Of a DNA stretch of 64,000 nucleotides, positions 51,820-61,201 are shown in pieces (the first letter of the stretch is position 1; the number at the start of each line of letters is the position of its first letter). Under the pieces are notes generated by a model. That model was given only the letters and a program-made list of their open reading frames with translations. It did not search any database and had not been told where the DNA came from. This stretch comes from Ilumatobacteraceae bacterium (GTDB lineage Bacteria; Actinomycetota; Acidimicrobiia; Acidimicrobiales; Ilumatobacteraceae). Both the position numbers and the translations under genes were made by a program. The DNA lies in the NCBI GenBank assembly GCA_022425725.1, contig JAKMEY010000028.1:1-64000 (forward strand), in the 5' to 3' direction.

Positions 51820-52633
51820 CGCTCTCCCCCGCTGCTCGTCGTCTGCGAGTGAAGAGTGATCCGATACCGATAGCGGCGAAATACAGCAAAATCATTGGAA
51901 CTGAAAGACTCGCAAGTGACACAGGGTCGCCCGATGGTGTGATTGCGGCGGCGATAAAGACAATGCCAACGATCGCATACCGCCACACGCTAAGCAACGC
52001 TCTCGGAGTGAGCACCCCGATGATCTGCAAAAAGACAAGCAGCACCGGAACGGTGAACCCAATGCCGAACGCAATCACCATGAGTGTCACGAGCCGAATG
52101 TATGAACTCACCCGGAACACCTGATCGACACCCTCACCTGACCATTCGATAAGGAACTCGATCGCACGACCCAACGTGGAAAATGCGAGGAGTCCTCCAG
52201 CTGCGAAGAGCAGGACGGCGCTCGCAATAAAGCTCAACGCATAACGACGTTCGTTTTTGTGCATCGCTGGAACAACGAACTTCCAGATATGCCACAGAAT
52301 TACCGGAAGTCCGAGAATGACGCCACCGTAGGTAGCAATCCTCATTCGGGTGGTGAAGCCTTCGACCGGGTCCATGGTGAATAGGTTCACTGCATCGAGC
52401 GACGCATCGTACGACAGCCCGCAAAATCCAGGCTGACGACGTCGACAAAGTTCAAGGTACGGCTCAGTGAGAAACCGCAACACTGAGTTGTAGGCAAAGA
52501 GCACGACGATCGCTCCAGCCGCTACCGCCAATGCCGAGCGAATTATGCGTGACCGAAGCTCAGCAAGATGGTCCATCAGGCCCATCGTTCCGTCGGAAGG
52601 AACGTTTCGCTTTGACCGCCGAAGAAACTTCAT
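51812..52633 (-). CDS. tatC: Sec-independent protein translocase TatC
   Basis: A 273-aa, six-helix membrane protein. GLMDHLAELRSRIIRSALAV begins with the conserved cytosolic signal-peptide-binding segment; FTMDPVEGFTTRMRI and GLPVILWHIWKFVVPAM are core blocks. TatC is the twin-arginine receptor. The ATG overlaps the tatA stop by 4 bp. Confidence 0.95.
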   Translation of the reverse strand: MKFLRRSKRNVPSDGTMGLMDHLAELRSRIIRSALAVAAGAIVVLFAYNSVLRFLTEPYLELCRRRQPGFCGLSYDASLDAVNLFTMDPVEGFTTRMRIATYGGVILGLPVILWHIWKFVVPAMHKNERRYALSFIASAVLLFAAGGLLAFSTLGRAIEFLIEWSGEGVDQVFRVSSYIRLVTLMVIAFGIGFTVPVLLVFLQIIGVLTPRALLSVWRYAIVGIVFIAAAITPSGDPVSLASLSVPMILLYFAAIGIGSLFTRRRRAAGESVD

Positions 52634-53001
52634 GATGGAGGCTTCTCTTCACCTTCAGTTGACGATCTCGATGACATGTCTTCGGCACCAGCGGATTCAT
52701 GTGGGGCCGACCCAACGGTTTCAGAACCGCCGCCTACAGCTCCTTCTGGTGAGCTCGCGGCAATGGTTTCGTCGAGCGACGATTTCACCTCTTCAATCGG
52801 CTCAGAGACAGCCGTACGAAGATCGTCAAGAGGCTCTTTTACCACCGACTGAAATTCCTGGGTGAAACCGTCTCCCATCCGTCGAATCTGCGCGTACATT
52901 CGTCCGAACCATCTTGCGGCTTCAGGCAACTTTTCAGGTCCTAACACCACTAGCGCGAGAAGCGCAATGATGATGAGTTCGCCACCCTGCAAGTTGAACA
53001 C
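52630..53001 (-). CDS. tatA: twin-arginine translocase subunit TatA/TatB
   Basis: A 123-aa protein with a single N-terminal transmembrane helix (LIIIALLALVVLGPEKLP) with the Gly-Pro hinge, an amphipathic helix and a polar tail (ETVGSAPHESAGAED). The long tail is like TatB. The frame is open to 53058, but the GTG at 53001 gives the family N-terminus and has TAGACT 7 nt upstream. It leads the tatA-tatC-helY unit. Confidence 0.85.
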   Translation of the reverse strand: MFNLQGGELIIIALLALVVLGPEKLPEAARWFGRMYAQIRRMGDGFTQEFQSVVKEPLDDLRTAVSEPIEEVKSSLDETIAASSPEGAVGGGSETVGSAPHESAGAEDMSSRSSTEGEEKPPS

Positions 53002-53008
53002 CCCGATA

Positions 53009-53014
53009 AGTCTA
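53009..53014 (-). promoter_or_regulatory. -10 box for tatA (leaderless)
   Basis: TAGACT on the minus strand ends 7 nt before the GTG at 53001. Confidence 0.5.
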
Positions 53015-53027
53015 CGAGCATGACAGC

Positions 53028-53762
53028 ATGGCTGCAGTGGAGCAGCAACGACTTCCAACGCTCATTGATGCAACGGTGTTGTTTGCACACCGTGGTGCTC
53101 GTGCCCACGCTCCTGAAAACACGATGGATGCCTTCCGGCTTGCCCTTCGCTTAGGAGCAACCGGCCTAGAAAGTGACGTGTGGGTAACGAGCGACAATAT
53201 TCCAGTTCTCGACCATGATGGGAAGATTCCAGCTGGAAAGCTTCGCTCACGATCGATCAGAGATGTTCCCGCCTCGTCTCTACCAGCTCATATTCCGCAT
53301 CTTGGAGAGGTACTGGAGCTGCTCTCAGAGCACCCCGACCTTCATCTTTCACTCGACGTGAAGGATGACAGCGCGTTTGGCCCAACCCTTCATCACGTTC
53401 ATACCCATGCTTCTGACCTTCCAGCACGAGTCTGGCTATGCCACCCCAACGCTGAACGACTGCAGGCTCACCGAGCTGCATTTCCTGAGGTTCGACTCGT
53501 GAACTCAGTTCGGCTTGGTTCGATTCGCGAGGGAGCCGAACGCCGGTGCGCTCTCCTCTCGAACGAGGGAATCGATGCCTTGAATATGCGAATCGATGAT
53601 TGGAACGGCGGCCTCGTGACACTTGCTCACCGATTCTCCCGTTATGCCTTTGGTTGGAATCTCCAACATGATCACGAATTGCGCACGGGTCTTCGCATGG
53701 GCCTTGATGGGGTGTTTAGCGACCACGTCGATCGCATGGTTGATGCCGCCGCTCAGGTGTAG
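53028..53762 (+). CDS. glycerophosphodiester phosphodiesterase family protein
   Basis: A 244-aa GDPD, the second in the window. [19 protein letters not shown] has HRG and the PENT Glu, [11 protein letters not shown] the second metal residues, and the catalytic LDHDG follows. It differs from the first copy (13866) in the N-terminus and its C-terminal part. It is convergent with lepB, leaving one base between. The start is the ATG at 53028; no promoter is obvious in the 26-bp gap to tatA. Confidence 0.82.
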   Translation: MAAVEQQRLPTLIDATVLFAHRGARAHAPENTMDAFRLALRLGATGLESDVWVTSDNIPVLDHDGKIPAGKLRSRSIRDVPASSLPAHIPHLGEVLELLSEHPDLHLSLDVKDDSAFGPTLHHVHTHASDLPARVWLCHPNAERLQAHRAAFPEVRLVNSVRLGSIREGAERRCALLSNEGIDALNMRIDDWNGGLVTLAHRFSRYAFGWNLQHDHELRTGLRMGLDGVFSDHVDRMVDAAAQV

Positions 53763-53763
53763 C

Positions 53764-54426
53764 TCAGAGCCATTGCCAATTCGATCTTGGCCAGAACACG
53801 ACGAACGCGCGCCCAACGATGTCATCGTTCAAGACCGGCCCCAACGTTCGGCTGTCTTGAGAACCCGCTCGATTATCACCCATGACAAAGACTGTGCCCT
53901 CGGGGACAAGAATCGGACCGAAATCTCCTCCACAGTTACCAGGTGTTACGACTGTTGGATCAAGGTACGGCTCAATGAGAAGCTGGCCGCCAATTCGAAC
54001 CTCACAACTCCTCATTTCAACCTCTTCGCCACCGACCGCAATCACCCTCTTAATGAGATCTCGTTCGGTCGTACCTCGTATCTCATGAAGGACGACGACA
54101 TCGCCGCGATTTGGGTCGTGAAGGCGGTACGAAACTTTATTGACAAATACTCGATCACCGGTTTCGAGCGTTGAGTACATCGACGATCCTTCAACGACGA
54201 AGTGAGCGAGAAGAAATGTTCGAACTCCAAGAGCAACGACGAGGGCAATCACCACTACAAGGGCCCAGTCAAAGAAGGCCTTCGCGCCTCGACCGAGAGC
54301 GGCGAGGCTCGTCGAACCGCCTGGCTCATCGTCAACGTCTGCCTCTACGGCAAAGGATTCTCCTTGATCGGTGTCGCTCATAACCGGGGGTAACCGTATC
54401 GGGTGTGACGGCCGCGGTGCGGTCAC
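53764..54426 (-). CDS. lepB: signal peptidase I
   Basis: A 220-aa type I signal peptidase. A transmembrane helix ([20 protein letters not shown]) is followed by [14 protein letters not shown] (catalytic Ser), [11 protein letters not shown] (catalytic Lys) and [16 protein letters not shown]. It removes signal peptides from Sec and Tat substrates, fitting its location near tatA/tatC. The GTG at 54426 overlaps the pafA stop by 4 bp (GTGA); the ATG at 54381 (MSDTDQGES) is a valid alternative that would shorten the N-terminus by 15 residues. Confidence 0.92.
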   Translation of the reverse strand: MTAPRPSHPIRLPPVMSDTDQGESFAVEADVDDEPGGSTSLAALGRGAKAFFDWALVVVIALVVALGVRTFLLAHFVVEGSSMYSTLETGDRVFVNKVSYRLHDPNRGDVVVLHEIRGTTERDLIKRVIAVGGEEVEMRSCEVRIGGQLLIEPYLDPTVVTPGNCGGDFGPILVPEGTVFVMGDNRAGSQDSRTLGPVLNDDIVGRAFVVFWPRSNWQWL

Positions 54427-55781
54427 AATTGTTCGATGAGCCGATCAACGCGCTCGTCGACAGCAGCAAACGGGTCTTTGCAGAGAACGGTTCGCTGCGC
54501 CTGGTCGTTCACTTTGAGGTGCACCCAGTCGACGGTGACATCACGACCTCGCTCTCGCGCACGGCGGATGAATTCGCCCCGCAATCGGGCACGGGTTGAC
54601 TGGGGTGCGACATCTTGCGCAGCCTCAATCGCCTCATCGTCACACATGCGCTCCACGTGATGTCGCTGTTCAAGACGGTGAAAGAGTCCACGTGACTGGG
54701 AAATGTCGTGGTACTGCAAGTCGAACAGTTGGACACGAGGATCATCAAGTTCGATGTCATGACGTGCGCAAAATGCCTCGATGAGCCGATATTTGATCAC
54801 CCAGTCGATCTCTCGGTCTAGCTTCAACGGATCGTCTTCGATCGTGGTAACACAGTGTTCCCACATTCGAAGCGCCAACATTTCCTCGTCGTTAAAACCA
54901 CGCCGGTCGGCATAGTTCAGCGCGGCATCGAGGAACTCACGCTGGATATCGAGGGCACTAATCTCGCGCCCGGTTGCGAGTTGTACACGCCGCCGACAGG
55001 TCATGTCGTGACTGATATCTCGAATGGCCCGAATTGGGTTCTCCAGTGAGAAGTCACGGAACGACACCGATGGGTCTTCCAACATTCGCAAGACACACGC
55101 AACCACTCCGATTTTGAGAAACGTCGTGTACTCGCTCATGTTTGAGTCACCAACGATCACGTGCAAACGCCTGAAGCTTTCGGCGTCCGCGTGTGGTTCA
55201 TCTCGGGAATTGATGATCGGACGGCTTCGTGTCGTGGCCGAACTCACCCCTTCCCAAATGTGATCAGCCCGTTGAGATATCGAGTAGATCGGGCCTCGAG
55301 CCGTGTTGAGAACCTTTCCAGCACCGGCGTAGATCTGTCGAGAGATAAGAAATGGTATGAGATTTGAGGCATATGCCGCAGGGTCATCGCTTCGCCGAGT
55401 GAGGTAGTTCTCATGGCAGCCGTAAGAATTGCCGGCGGAATCAGTGTTGTTTTTAAAGACGAACACGTCGCCTCGAACCGACTCAGCCTCAAGACGTTCT
55501 TCGGCACTTATTGCAAGCCGTTCAACGATGCGTTCACCACCGCGATCGTGAGTCACCGCCTCGATGAGAGAATCACATTCCGGCGTCGCATATTCGGGAT
55601 GCGAACCAACATCGAGATACAGCCGCCCGCCATTCGGCAAGAAAGCATTTGACGAGCGCCCCCACGCCATCACATCTCGGAAGAGATAACGGGCTACTTC
55701 ATCAGGTGTGAGTCGGCGGTGACCCCGAAAGGTACACGTGATTCCGTACTCGGTTTCGAGACCGTAGATACGGCGATCCAT
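54423..55781 (-). CDS. pafA: Pup-protein ligase
   Basis: A 452-aa Pup ligase. The N-terminal [14 protein letters not shown] is the glutamine-synthetase-like start; [52 protein letters not shown] and [19 protein letters not shown] are the ATP/Mg-binding blocks shared with dop. PafA joins the Pup C-terminal Glu to lysines of target proteins. The frame is open to 55826, but the ATG at 55781 gives the family start and has TACCGT 6 nt upstream. It has its own promoter after pxpC. Confidence 0.94.
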   Translation of the reverse strand: MDRRIYGLETEYGITCTFRGHRRLTPDEVARYLFRDVMAWGRSSNAFLPNGGRLYLDVGSHPEYATPECDSLIEAVTHDRGGERIVERLAISAEERLEAESVRGDVFVFKNNTDSAGNSYGCHENYLTRRSDDPAAYASNLIPFLISRQIYAGAGKVLNTARGPIYSISQRADHIWEGVSSATTRSRPIINSRDEPHADAESFRRLHVIVGDSNMSEYTTFLKIGVVACVLRMLEDPSVSFRDFSLENPIRAIRDISHDMTCRRRVQLATGREISALDIQREFLDAALNYADRRGFNDEEMLALRMWEHCVTTIEDDPLKLDREIDWVIKYRLIEAFCARHDIELDDPRVQLFDLQYHDISQSRGLFHRLEQRHHVERMCDDEAIEAAQDVAPQSTRARLRGEFIRRARERGRDVTVDWVHLKVNDQAQRTVLCKDPFAAVDERVDRLIEQL

Positions 55782-55787
55782 TACATG

Positions 55788-55793
55788 ACGGTA
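55788..55793 (-). promoter_or_regulatory. -10 box for pafA (leaderless)
   Basis: TACCGT on the minus strand ends 6 nt before the ATG at 55781. It lies in the 41-bp gap after pxpC. Confidence 0.5.
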
Positions 55794-55822
55794 GCGAATC
55801 TGGAAAGAGGGTGTCTGATCGG

Positions 55823-56629
55823 TCAACCAAGTCGAAATGACAGGGTGGTGCCGATTACGGCACCCAACGCCTGGGACATCGATTCATCATCGACAACAGC
55901 GATCACCGGATAACCCCCAGTTACAGGGTGATCGCGGCCCAAGATGATTGGGGAGCCGTTGGGTGGAACCTGTAACGCTCCCACCACCATTGGCTCACTC
56001 GCGGCGCTTGCCGAGCCATCTGCAAGCTCGATGCTCCCACCTGCAAGACGAACACCAACCCGTGAGTTGTTCTCAACGGTCCATTGAGTTGAGGTCAGCA
56101 GTCGAAGCGCGGTCGATGCAAAACGATCAAGGTGCGGCCCAGGTATCACAGTCAGGGTGTGCCGATGTGGTGGCAGAGCGATGAGATCAGGAAGAGAACG
56201 GTCGTCTGTCTCACTTATTTCGAGGTGGGCTCCACTGCGCACCGAGATAGCAGTGAGCGCGGCCATCGTGTCGGCGCTTAACGACCCAAGCACCGGAACG
56301 CCCCTTAAGCCTCCTGCGACTGCGAGATACCCCCATTGTTGGCCCGGTGCAGGATCGACCCGAATCCGCTCCCCTTGTGCAACGACACGAGGTGCTGTCC
56401 ACCCACTCGCCGCAACCGTGGAGCGACTGAGACATTCCACAACAAGGCCACCTGCTGTTTCGAGCACCGGAGTTGTCTCAGTATTTCCAACCGATCGGTT
56501 GATTGAAGCGGCGCTGGCCTGATCGGCAATACCGGATCGACCGAGGCCGAGGTGCGAATAGCCAGGTCGACCGGCGTCTTGCACCGATGTAGCGATGCCC
56601 TCTTCAACAACCCGAAAGCCGACAGTCAT
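55823..56629 (-). CDS. pxpC: 5-oxoprolinase subunit C (biotin-dependent carboxyltransferase family)
   Basis: A 268-aa PxpC/KipA-like protein. [20 protein letters not shown] at the N-terminus, [11 protein letters not shown] in the middle and [18 protein letters not shown] at the C-terminus are conserved in the allophanate-hydrolase-2 fold. With PxpA and PxpB it hydrolyses 5-oxoproline (pyroglutamate) to glutamate using ATP. The ATG overlaps the pxpB stop by 4 bp. Confidence 0.88.
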   Translation of the reverse strand: MTVGFRVVEEGIATSVQDAGRPGYSHLGLGRSGIADQASAASINRSVGNTETTPVLETAGGLVVECLSRSTVAASGWTAPRVVAQGERIRVDPAPGQQWGYLAVAGGLRGVPVLGSLSADTMAALTAISVRSGAHLEISETDDRSLPDLIALPPHRHTLTVIPGPHLDRFASTALRLLTSTQWTVENNSRVGVRLAGGSIELADGSASAASEPMVVGALQVPPNGSPIILGRDHPVTGGYPVIAVVDDESMSQALGAVIGTTLSFRLG

Positions 56630-57255
56630 TGGCGGACAAACCTCACTTGACGACCAGGCTCGATGAGCGCTGGAGGTTGACGTGCGACATCCCAGAGTTC
56701 GGTCGATGTTGAACCAATCAGGTGCCAGCCTCCCGGAGACTCTTGCGGATAGATAGCCGAATATGTCGCTGCGATCGCCACGGCACCTGCCGGAACTCGT
56801 GTCCGGGGAGTGTCGCGTCGCGGCAGCTGCAGTGAGGAATCAAGTCCAGAGAGATACGCAAACCCGGGCGCAAAACCACAGAACGCGGCCACATAGGTGG
56901 CTCCGAGATGGTGTTGAATTACTTCTTCTTCTGACAGCGAACAAGCCTCGGCGACGAATGCCAAATCTTCGCCGTCGTACCTCACCGGAATCTCGATCGG
57001 TTCGCGATCGACCCGCGAAGGGATTTCGTCATAACTCTCAATGAGTTCCTCAAGTTGATGTTGTACTGCTTGTTGAGCGGCAGCATGGTCGCACCTCACG
57101 AGCAATGTCGTCTCAGCGGGCACGACATCGGAAACGCCTTCTAGTGCCAGGTCTCGAATGGCGGCTCCGAGCACTGCGGGAACATAGGTACTGGTGCGCA
57201 GTAGCAGGCCATGGGAGCCCATCTGCGCGATGTCGAGGCCTGCGATTGCCTTCAC
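56626..57255 (-). CDS. pxpB: 5-oxoprolinase subunit B (KipI-like)
   Basis: A 209-aa PxpB protein. Blocks: IPVRYDGEDLAFVAEACSLS, ATYVAAFCGFAPGFAYLSGL and RTRVPAGAVAIAATYSAIYP, which are the KipI/allophanate-hydrolase-1 hallmarks. The frame is open to 57348, but GTG at 57255 overlaps the pxpA stop by 4 bp, and the longer N-terminus would run deep inside pxpA. It works with PxpC and PxpA. Confidence 0.88.
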   Translation of the reverse strand: MKAIAGLDIAQMGSHGLLLRTSTYVPAVLGAAIRDLALEGVSDVVPAETTLLVRCDHAAAQQAVQHQLEELIESYDEIPSRVDREPIEIPVRYDGEDLAFVAEACSLSEEEVIQHHLGATYVAAFCGFAPGFAYLSGLDSSLQLPRRDTPRTRVPAGAVAIAATYSAIYPQESPGGWHLIGSTSTELWDVARQPPALIEPGRQVRFVRQ

Positions 57256-58010
57256 GTAAACGAGTAGATGCCGATGCCTTCGGCTTCGAGAGCATCTCGG
57301 ACAGCTCGTGCGATCTCCACCGCCCCAGGGGTATCCCCGTGAACGCATAGTGACCTCAACGGCACCGAGATCGTCTTGCCAGTAAAAGTGGTGACCGTTT
57401 GCGTCATCACCATCTGCACGGCCCGTTCCGCTATTGCGCGAGGGTCCTCAAGGACAGCACCAGGTTGAGCGCGGTCGACGAGCCCACCGTCATCAGAGTA
57501 GGCGCGGTCAGCAAAGGCTTCGGCGGCTACTTCAAGGCCAGCTGCGTCCGCAGCGTCAAGAAGCGCAGAGCCCGGGAGCCCCAATACAGACATCGAATGG
57601 TCGTAGTCAGCCACCGCCTCGACTACAGCATCGGCGACGCGGCGTTCTGCACAGGCTGCGTGGTAGAGAGCGCCATGAGGTTTCACGTAGGAGACTTCGC
57701 TCCCGGCAACCTGAGCGAAGGCGTCAAGGGCTCCGAGTTGGTATAGAACTACATCAGTGAGTTCGGCGGGTTCCATATCGATATGACGTCGCCCAAAGCC
57801 CACAAGATCTGGATACGACACTTGCGCTCCGATGCGAACATCATTTTTGACAGCGTCGAGGCAGACGGCGCGAAGAGTCGACGGATCACCAGCGTGGAAG
57901 CCGCACGCAATGTTGGCACTCGTCACGAGCTGAAGCATTGCTGCGTCGTCACCTAGGCGCCAGATGCCGAAACCCTCCCCTAGATCACTGTTGAGGTCTA
58001 CCGATGGCAT
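57252..58010 (-). CDS. pxpA: 5-oxoprolinase subunit A (LamB/YcsF family)
   Basis: A 252-aa LamB/YcsF protein. VDLNSDLGEGFGIWRLGDD, SANIACGFHAGDPSTLRAV and SYPDLVGFGRRHID are the signature blocks of PxpA. The ATG at 58010 is preferred over the TTG at 58013. It starts 6 bp after the prcA stop, so the pxp genes continue the proteasome transcript. Confidence 0.9.
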   Translation of the reverse strand: MPSVDLNSDLGEGFGIWRLGDDAAMLQLVTSANIACGFHAGDPSTLRAVCLDAVKNDVRIGAQVSYPDLVGFGRRHIDMEPAELTDVVLYQLGALDAFAQVAGSEVSYVKPHGALYHAACAERRVADAVVEAVADYDHSMSVLGLPGSALLDAADAAGLEVAAEAFADRAYSDDGGLVDRAQPGAVLEDPRAIAERAVQMVMTQTVTTFTGKTISVPLRSLCVHGDTPGAVEIARAVRDALEAEGIGIYSFT

Positions 58011-58016
58011 CAACCG

Positions 58017-58700
58017 TCATTCTTGCAGGGCCGCCTCGACTTCGCTGGCTTCGACTCGGCTGAAGCAGCGACGCTCGCCATTACGTTCGAGAATTGCAAT
58101 CTCCAATGAATCTGCAGGAATCGCTCGACCGTCGCCTGATAATGAAGAAACGCCGAGTCGAATGGCATCAACCAAACTGAACCCTTCAGCAAAGCCGCTC
58201 GAGAGTCGATTGCTTATGGCGTCAGATTCGCCACCGAGTGCACACGTATCCGGACGGTCGATCACCGTCCCGTCGTACATGATGTGGAAAATCTGGTCGT
58301 CATGTGACCCTTCTACACCGACCTCTGCGACAAGAATTTCAACTTCCATCGGCTTCATGCCGTGGGTGAAGGCATTACCAAGTAGCTGCGCATAATCGTT
58401 GGCGAGCCCTCGAGCGTCGACGTCGTCACGCGAGTACTGGTAGCCGGTGAGTTCAGCCGACCGAATCCCTGCGACCCTCAATTGGTCAAATTCGTTGTAT
58501 TTGCCAACACCTGCGAATGCGATTCGATCGTAAATTTCGCTGACTTTGCGCAATGACTGCGAAGTGTTTTCTGCGACCAACACGATTCCGTGCTCGTATC
58601 GCAGAGCCACGAGAGCCCGGCCCTTTGCAATTCCCTTCCGAGCGAAGTCTGCCCGGTCGGTCATCGCTTGTTCAGGTGCGACGTAATACGGCATGCTCAT
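58017..58700 (-). CDS. prcA: proteasome subunit alpha
   Basis: A 227-aa alpha subunit that forms the outer gate ring of the 20S core. MSMPYYVAPEQAMTDRADFA is the gating N-terminus, FARKGIAKGRALVALRYEHG and IYDRIAFAGVGKYNEFD are core blocks. The catalytic Thr is absent as expected. The C-terminus lacks the long tail of some relatives. The ATG overlaps the prcB stop by 4 bp (ATGA). Confidence 0.95.
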   Translation of the reverse strand: MSMPYYVAPEQAMTDRADFARKGIAKGRALVALRYEHGIVLVAENTSQSLRKVSEIYDRIAFAGVGKYNEFDQLRVAGIRSAELTGYQYSRDDVDARGLANDYAQLLGNAFTHGMKPMEVEILVAEVGVEGSHDDQIFHIMYDGTVIDRPDTCALGGESDAISNRLSSGFAEGFSLVDAIRLGVSSLSGDGRAIPADSLEIAILERNGERRCFSRVEASEVEAALQE

Positions 58701-59485
58701 GAGGTCGAGCCTCCCATTTGTTCGATGAGAGACCGGTAACGGTCGCCGAGTTCATCGTCACCCACGAGCGACCAGCCATCGTTGTCAATCGTTGCGACCA
58801 CCGGATAAATGCCTCGCACCATGTCGGGGCCGCCGGTCGCTGAGTCTGCATCTGCAGCCTCCCAGAGACTGCGGGTCACAAGTTCAACTGCATCATCTCG
58901 GGTGAGATCAGAGCGGTACCCCACTTTCATCACTGTTGATGCATGAAGCGACCCGGAGCCTGTCGCGACATGCTCTCGCTCTTCGTACCGTCCACCCAGC
59001 ATGTCGTATGCCCAGAGACGCCCAATCGATCGCCGAACATCAAACCCTGCGAAGATCGGCACGACGCCCATTCCTTGCATGGCTGCCGGCACATTCGCTC
59101 GAACCATCGAGGCCAACTGGTTTGCCTTGCCTTCGAGGCTGAGGGCACTTCCTTGAACTTTCTCGTAGTACTCAAGTTGCACCTGAAAAAGTCTGATCAT
59201 GTCAATTGCGGGGCCAGCGGCGCCCGCAATTGCTACACCGGAGTGACGGTCAGCCTGCACCACTTTTTCCATCGTGCGATGTGAAATGAGGTGCCCGGAA
59301 GTTGCTCTTCGGTCACCAGCCATGACCACGCCGTTATCGAAGCGAACAGCGACACATGTTGTCGCGTGCGGTGTATCGATCGTGGTTCCAGAAGGAAGGT
59401 CGACCGGCCCATAGCCGGCTCGTTGAAGAAGCATTGGAAAGTCGGTGCCAGGGTCGTCTCCGGGTTGGAATACGGGCATCACCAT
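58697..59485 (-). CDS. prcB: proteasome subunit beta
   Basis: The catalytic proteasome subunit, about 262 aa. The propeptide is followed by TTCVAVRFDNGVVMAGDRRA; the mature N-terminal nucleophile is expected at the first Thr after DTPHA. Lys33-equivalent (METVVQADRH region) and GDRRAT follow. The longest reading frame starts at GTG 59491 and overlaps the pup stop; I chose the ATG at 59485 because GGGAGG lies 9 nt upstream of it, which is better spacing. Confidence 0.93.
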   Translation of the reverse strand: MVMPVFQPGDDPGTDFPMLLQRAGYGPVDLPSGTTIDTPHATTCVAVRFDNGVVMAGDRRATSGHLISHRTMEKVVQADRHSGVAIAGAAGPAIDMIRLFQVQLEYYEKVQGSALSLEGKANQLASMVRANVPAAMQGMGVVPIFAGFDVRRSIGRLWAYDMLGGRYEEREHVATGSGSLHASTVMKVGYRSDLTRDDAVELVTRSLWEAADADSATGGPDMVRGIYPVVATIDNDGWSLVGDDELGDRYRSLIEQMGGSTS

Positions 59486-59487
59486 GG

Positions 59488-59673
59488 TCACTCACCTCCC
59501 TTTTGCACATACGACCTCACGAAGTCCTCAGCATTTTCTTCGAGTATTTCATCAATTTCGTCAAGTAGGTCGTCAAGGTCATCGGTCGCAGGTCGATCAC
59601 TCTCAACCACCTCTGACTCGATGGACTCTTCCGATTGCCGCTCCGGCATCTTTCGCTGAATTCGATCTGGCAT
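59488..59673 (-). CDS. pup: prokaryotic ubiquitin-like protein Pup
   Basis: A 61-aa disordered tag. It is acidic, has the DDLLDEIDEILEENAEDFV helix that binds Mpa/ARC, and ends QKGGE. It ends in Glu rather than Gln, so it needs no deamidation by Dop before PafA can attach it. The ATG at 59673 has GAGAAAG upstream. TAGCGT, which includes the dop stop codon, could be its -10 box with a leader of about 15 nt. Confidence 0.95.
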   Translation of the reverse strand: MPDRIQRKMPERQSEESIESEVVESDRPATDDLDDLLDEIDEILEENAEDFVRSYVQKGGE

Positions 59674-59697
59674 TGCAGTACTTTCTCGTGCGTAACG

Positions 59698-61197
59698 CTA
59701 TTCGTTTGGTTCAGCGAGAGCCGCTACCAATTCTTTGGCGGTTGCGCTGTTGGCAATTACGTTAGCCACGAGTTCGGCGGTGCCGCGTAACGGATCGTCC
59801 ATTGGCACTCGACGTAGTGGGCCTGCCCCAAGGTCAAAGACCATTGAGTCCCAATTCGCAGCGAGGACCTCATCAGGGAACCGTTCGATGCAACGACCTC
59901 TGAAGAACGCCCGCGTGTTGTCCGGCGGCGACTTCATCGCTTGAGAGACTTGCTCATCGGTTACGAGGGTCAGGAGACCGCACCGACCTGCGAGTCCTTT
60001 GTGACGTCTCATATCGTGATACTGCAGATCGATCGCGCGAAGAGCAGCTGCACCTGGTTCGAGTTGGTGCCGTTCGGCGTACGCAGAGATGAGACGTTGC
60101 TTGGCAACCCAGTCGACACTGTCAGCAACCGTCAGGGGGTCATTTTCAAGACCGGCAAGGATGCGCTCCCAGTGCTCAAGCGCAAGGGTGCAATCCGCCT
60201 CTCCCACTGCTTCGCCGCCCGTTTGCTCAAACCACGTCCTCGCAATGTCGAATAATTGCCACTGCATATCAATCGCTCGAATTGTCGTGCCATCGAATGC
60301 TTGTATCGCTGCAGCGAGTGTGGGGTCATGACTCACTTGGCTGATCGCTCGAACAGGATTGGCGAGGGCTGGCATCTCAAGGTCTGGGTTGTCTTCTACA
60401 GCAGAAAGCAGCATTGCCGTGCTCGCCACTTTGAGGAACGTTGCCACTTCAGACATGTTGGCATCACCCGCAATCACGTGCAGGCGCCGATATCTCGACG
60501 CATCACAGTGAGGTTCGTCGCGGGTGTTCACGATCGGGCGGCGGACAGTGGTCTCAAGTCCGACTTCCTCTTCAAAAAAGTCGGCTCGCTGTGAAATTTG
60601 ATAATCGACAGCGTCGGACGACATGCCAGGAAACTCGCAACCCACCTTTCCCGAACCCGCAAATATCTGACGGGTGACAAAATGCGCCATCACTGCCGAA
60701 ATCACCTTGCCAAATGGCAGCGTACGATCGACGAGGTAATTCTCATGGCAGCCGTAAGAGTTTCCTTTGCCATCCGAATTGTTTTTGTGAATGAGGAGCT
60801 CCGCGCCAACAGGAACAAGCCGTTGAGCCGCATCGATTGACTCCCTGACAATTTCTTCACCTGCGCGATCCCAGATCACAGCTTCGAGCGGGCTCCGGAC
60901 CTCTGGAGTCGACATTTCTGGGTGGGCATGATCCACGTAATACCGAGCGCCGTTGGTCAGCACAGCGTTCACTGGCACATACTCGAGTTCTGGGTCGAAC
61001 TCATACGGGTCAAGAGGGTCAGGAGAGCGGGCGTCTCGCCTCGGGTCTTCTGCGATCAGATCGAACGCAACCTGGTCTTCGACGGCGCCGGTGTATGCGT
61101 TAATGAGAAGCGCGGATGCTGTCACCGGATTGTTCTCTGCGCCGCGTACGAGAATTCCGTATTCGGTTTCGATTCCGCAGACCTTGGGTACTGCCAT
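59698..61197 (-). CDS. dop: deamidase/depupylase of Pup
   Basis: A 499-aa Dop. MAVPKVCGIETEYGILVRG is the start; PLDPYEFDPELEYVPVNAVL is the Dop-specific insertion; [35 protein letters not shown] and GDANMSEVATFLKVA are shared with PafA. As Pup here already ends in Glu, depupylation is its likely main role. The frame is open to 61431, but the ATG at 61197 gives the family N-terminus. The gene begins 4 bp after the mpa stop. Confidence 0.93.
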   Translation of the reverse strand: MAVPKVCGIETEYGILVRGAENNPVTASALLINAYTGAVEDQVAFDLIAEDPRRDARSPDPLDPYEFDPELEYVPVNAVLTNGARYYVDHAHPEMSTPEVRSPLEAVIWDRAGEEIVRESIDAAQRLVPVGAELLIHKNNSDGKGNSYGCHENYLVDRTLPFGKVISAVMAHFVTRQIFAGSGKVGCEFPGMSSDAVDYQISQRADFFEEEVGLETTVRRPIVNTRDEPHCDASRYRRLHVIAGDANMSEVATFLKVASTAMLLSAVEDNPDLEMPALANPVRAISQVSHDPTLAAAIQAFDGTTIRAIDMQWQLFDIARTWFEQTGGEAVGEADCTLALEHWERILAGLENDPLTVADSVDWVAKQRLISAYAERHQLEPGAAALRAIDLQYHDMRRHKGLAGRCGLLTLVTDEQVSQAMKSPPDNTRAFFRGRCIERFPDEVLAANWDSMVFDLGAGPLRRVPMDDPLRGTAELVANVIANSATAKELVAALAEPNE

Positions 61198-61201
61198 CGG
61201 C

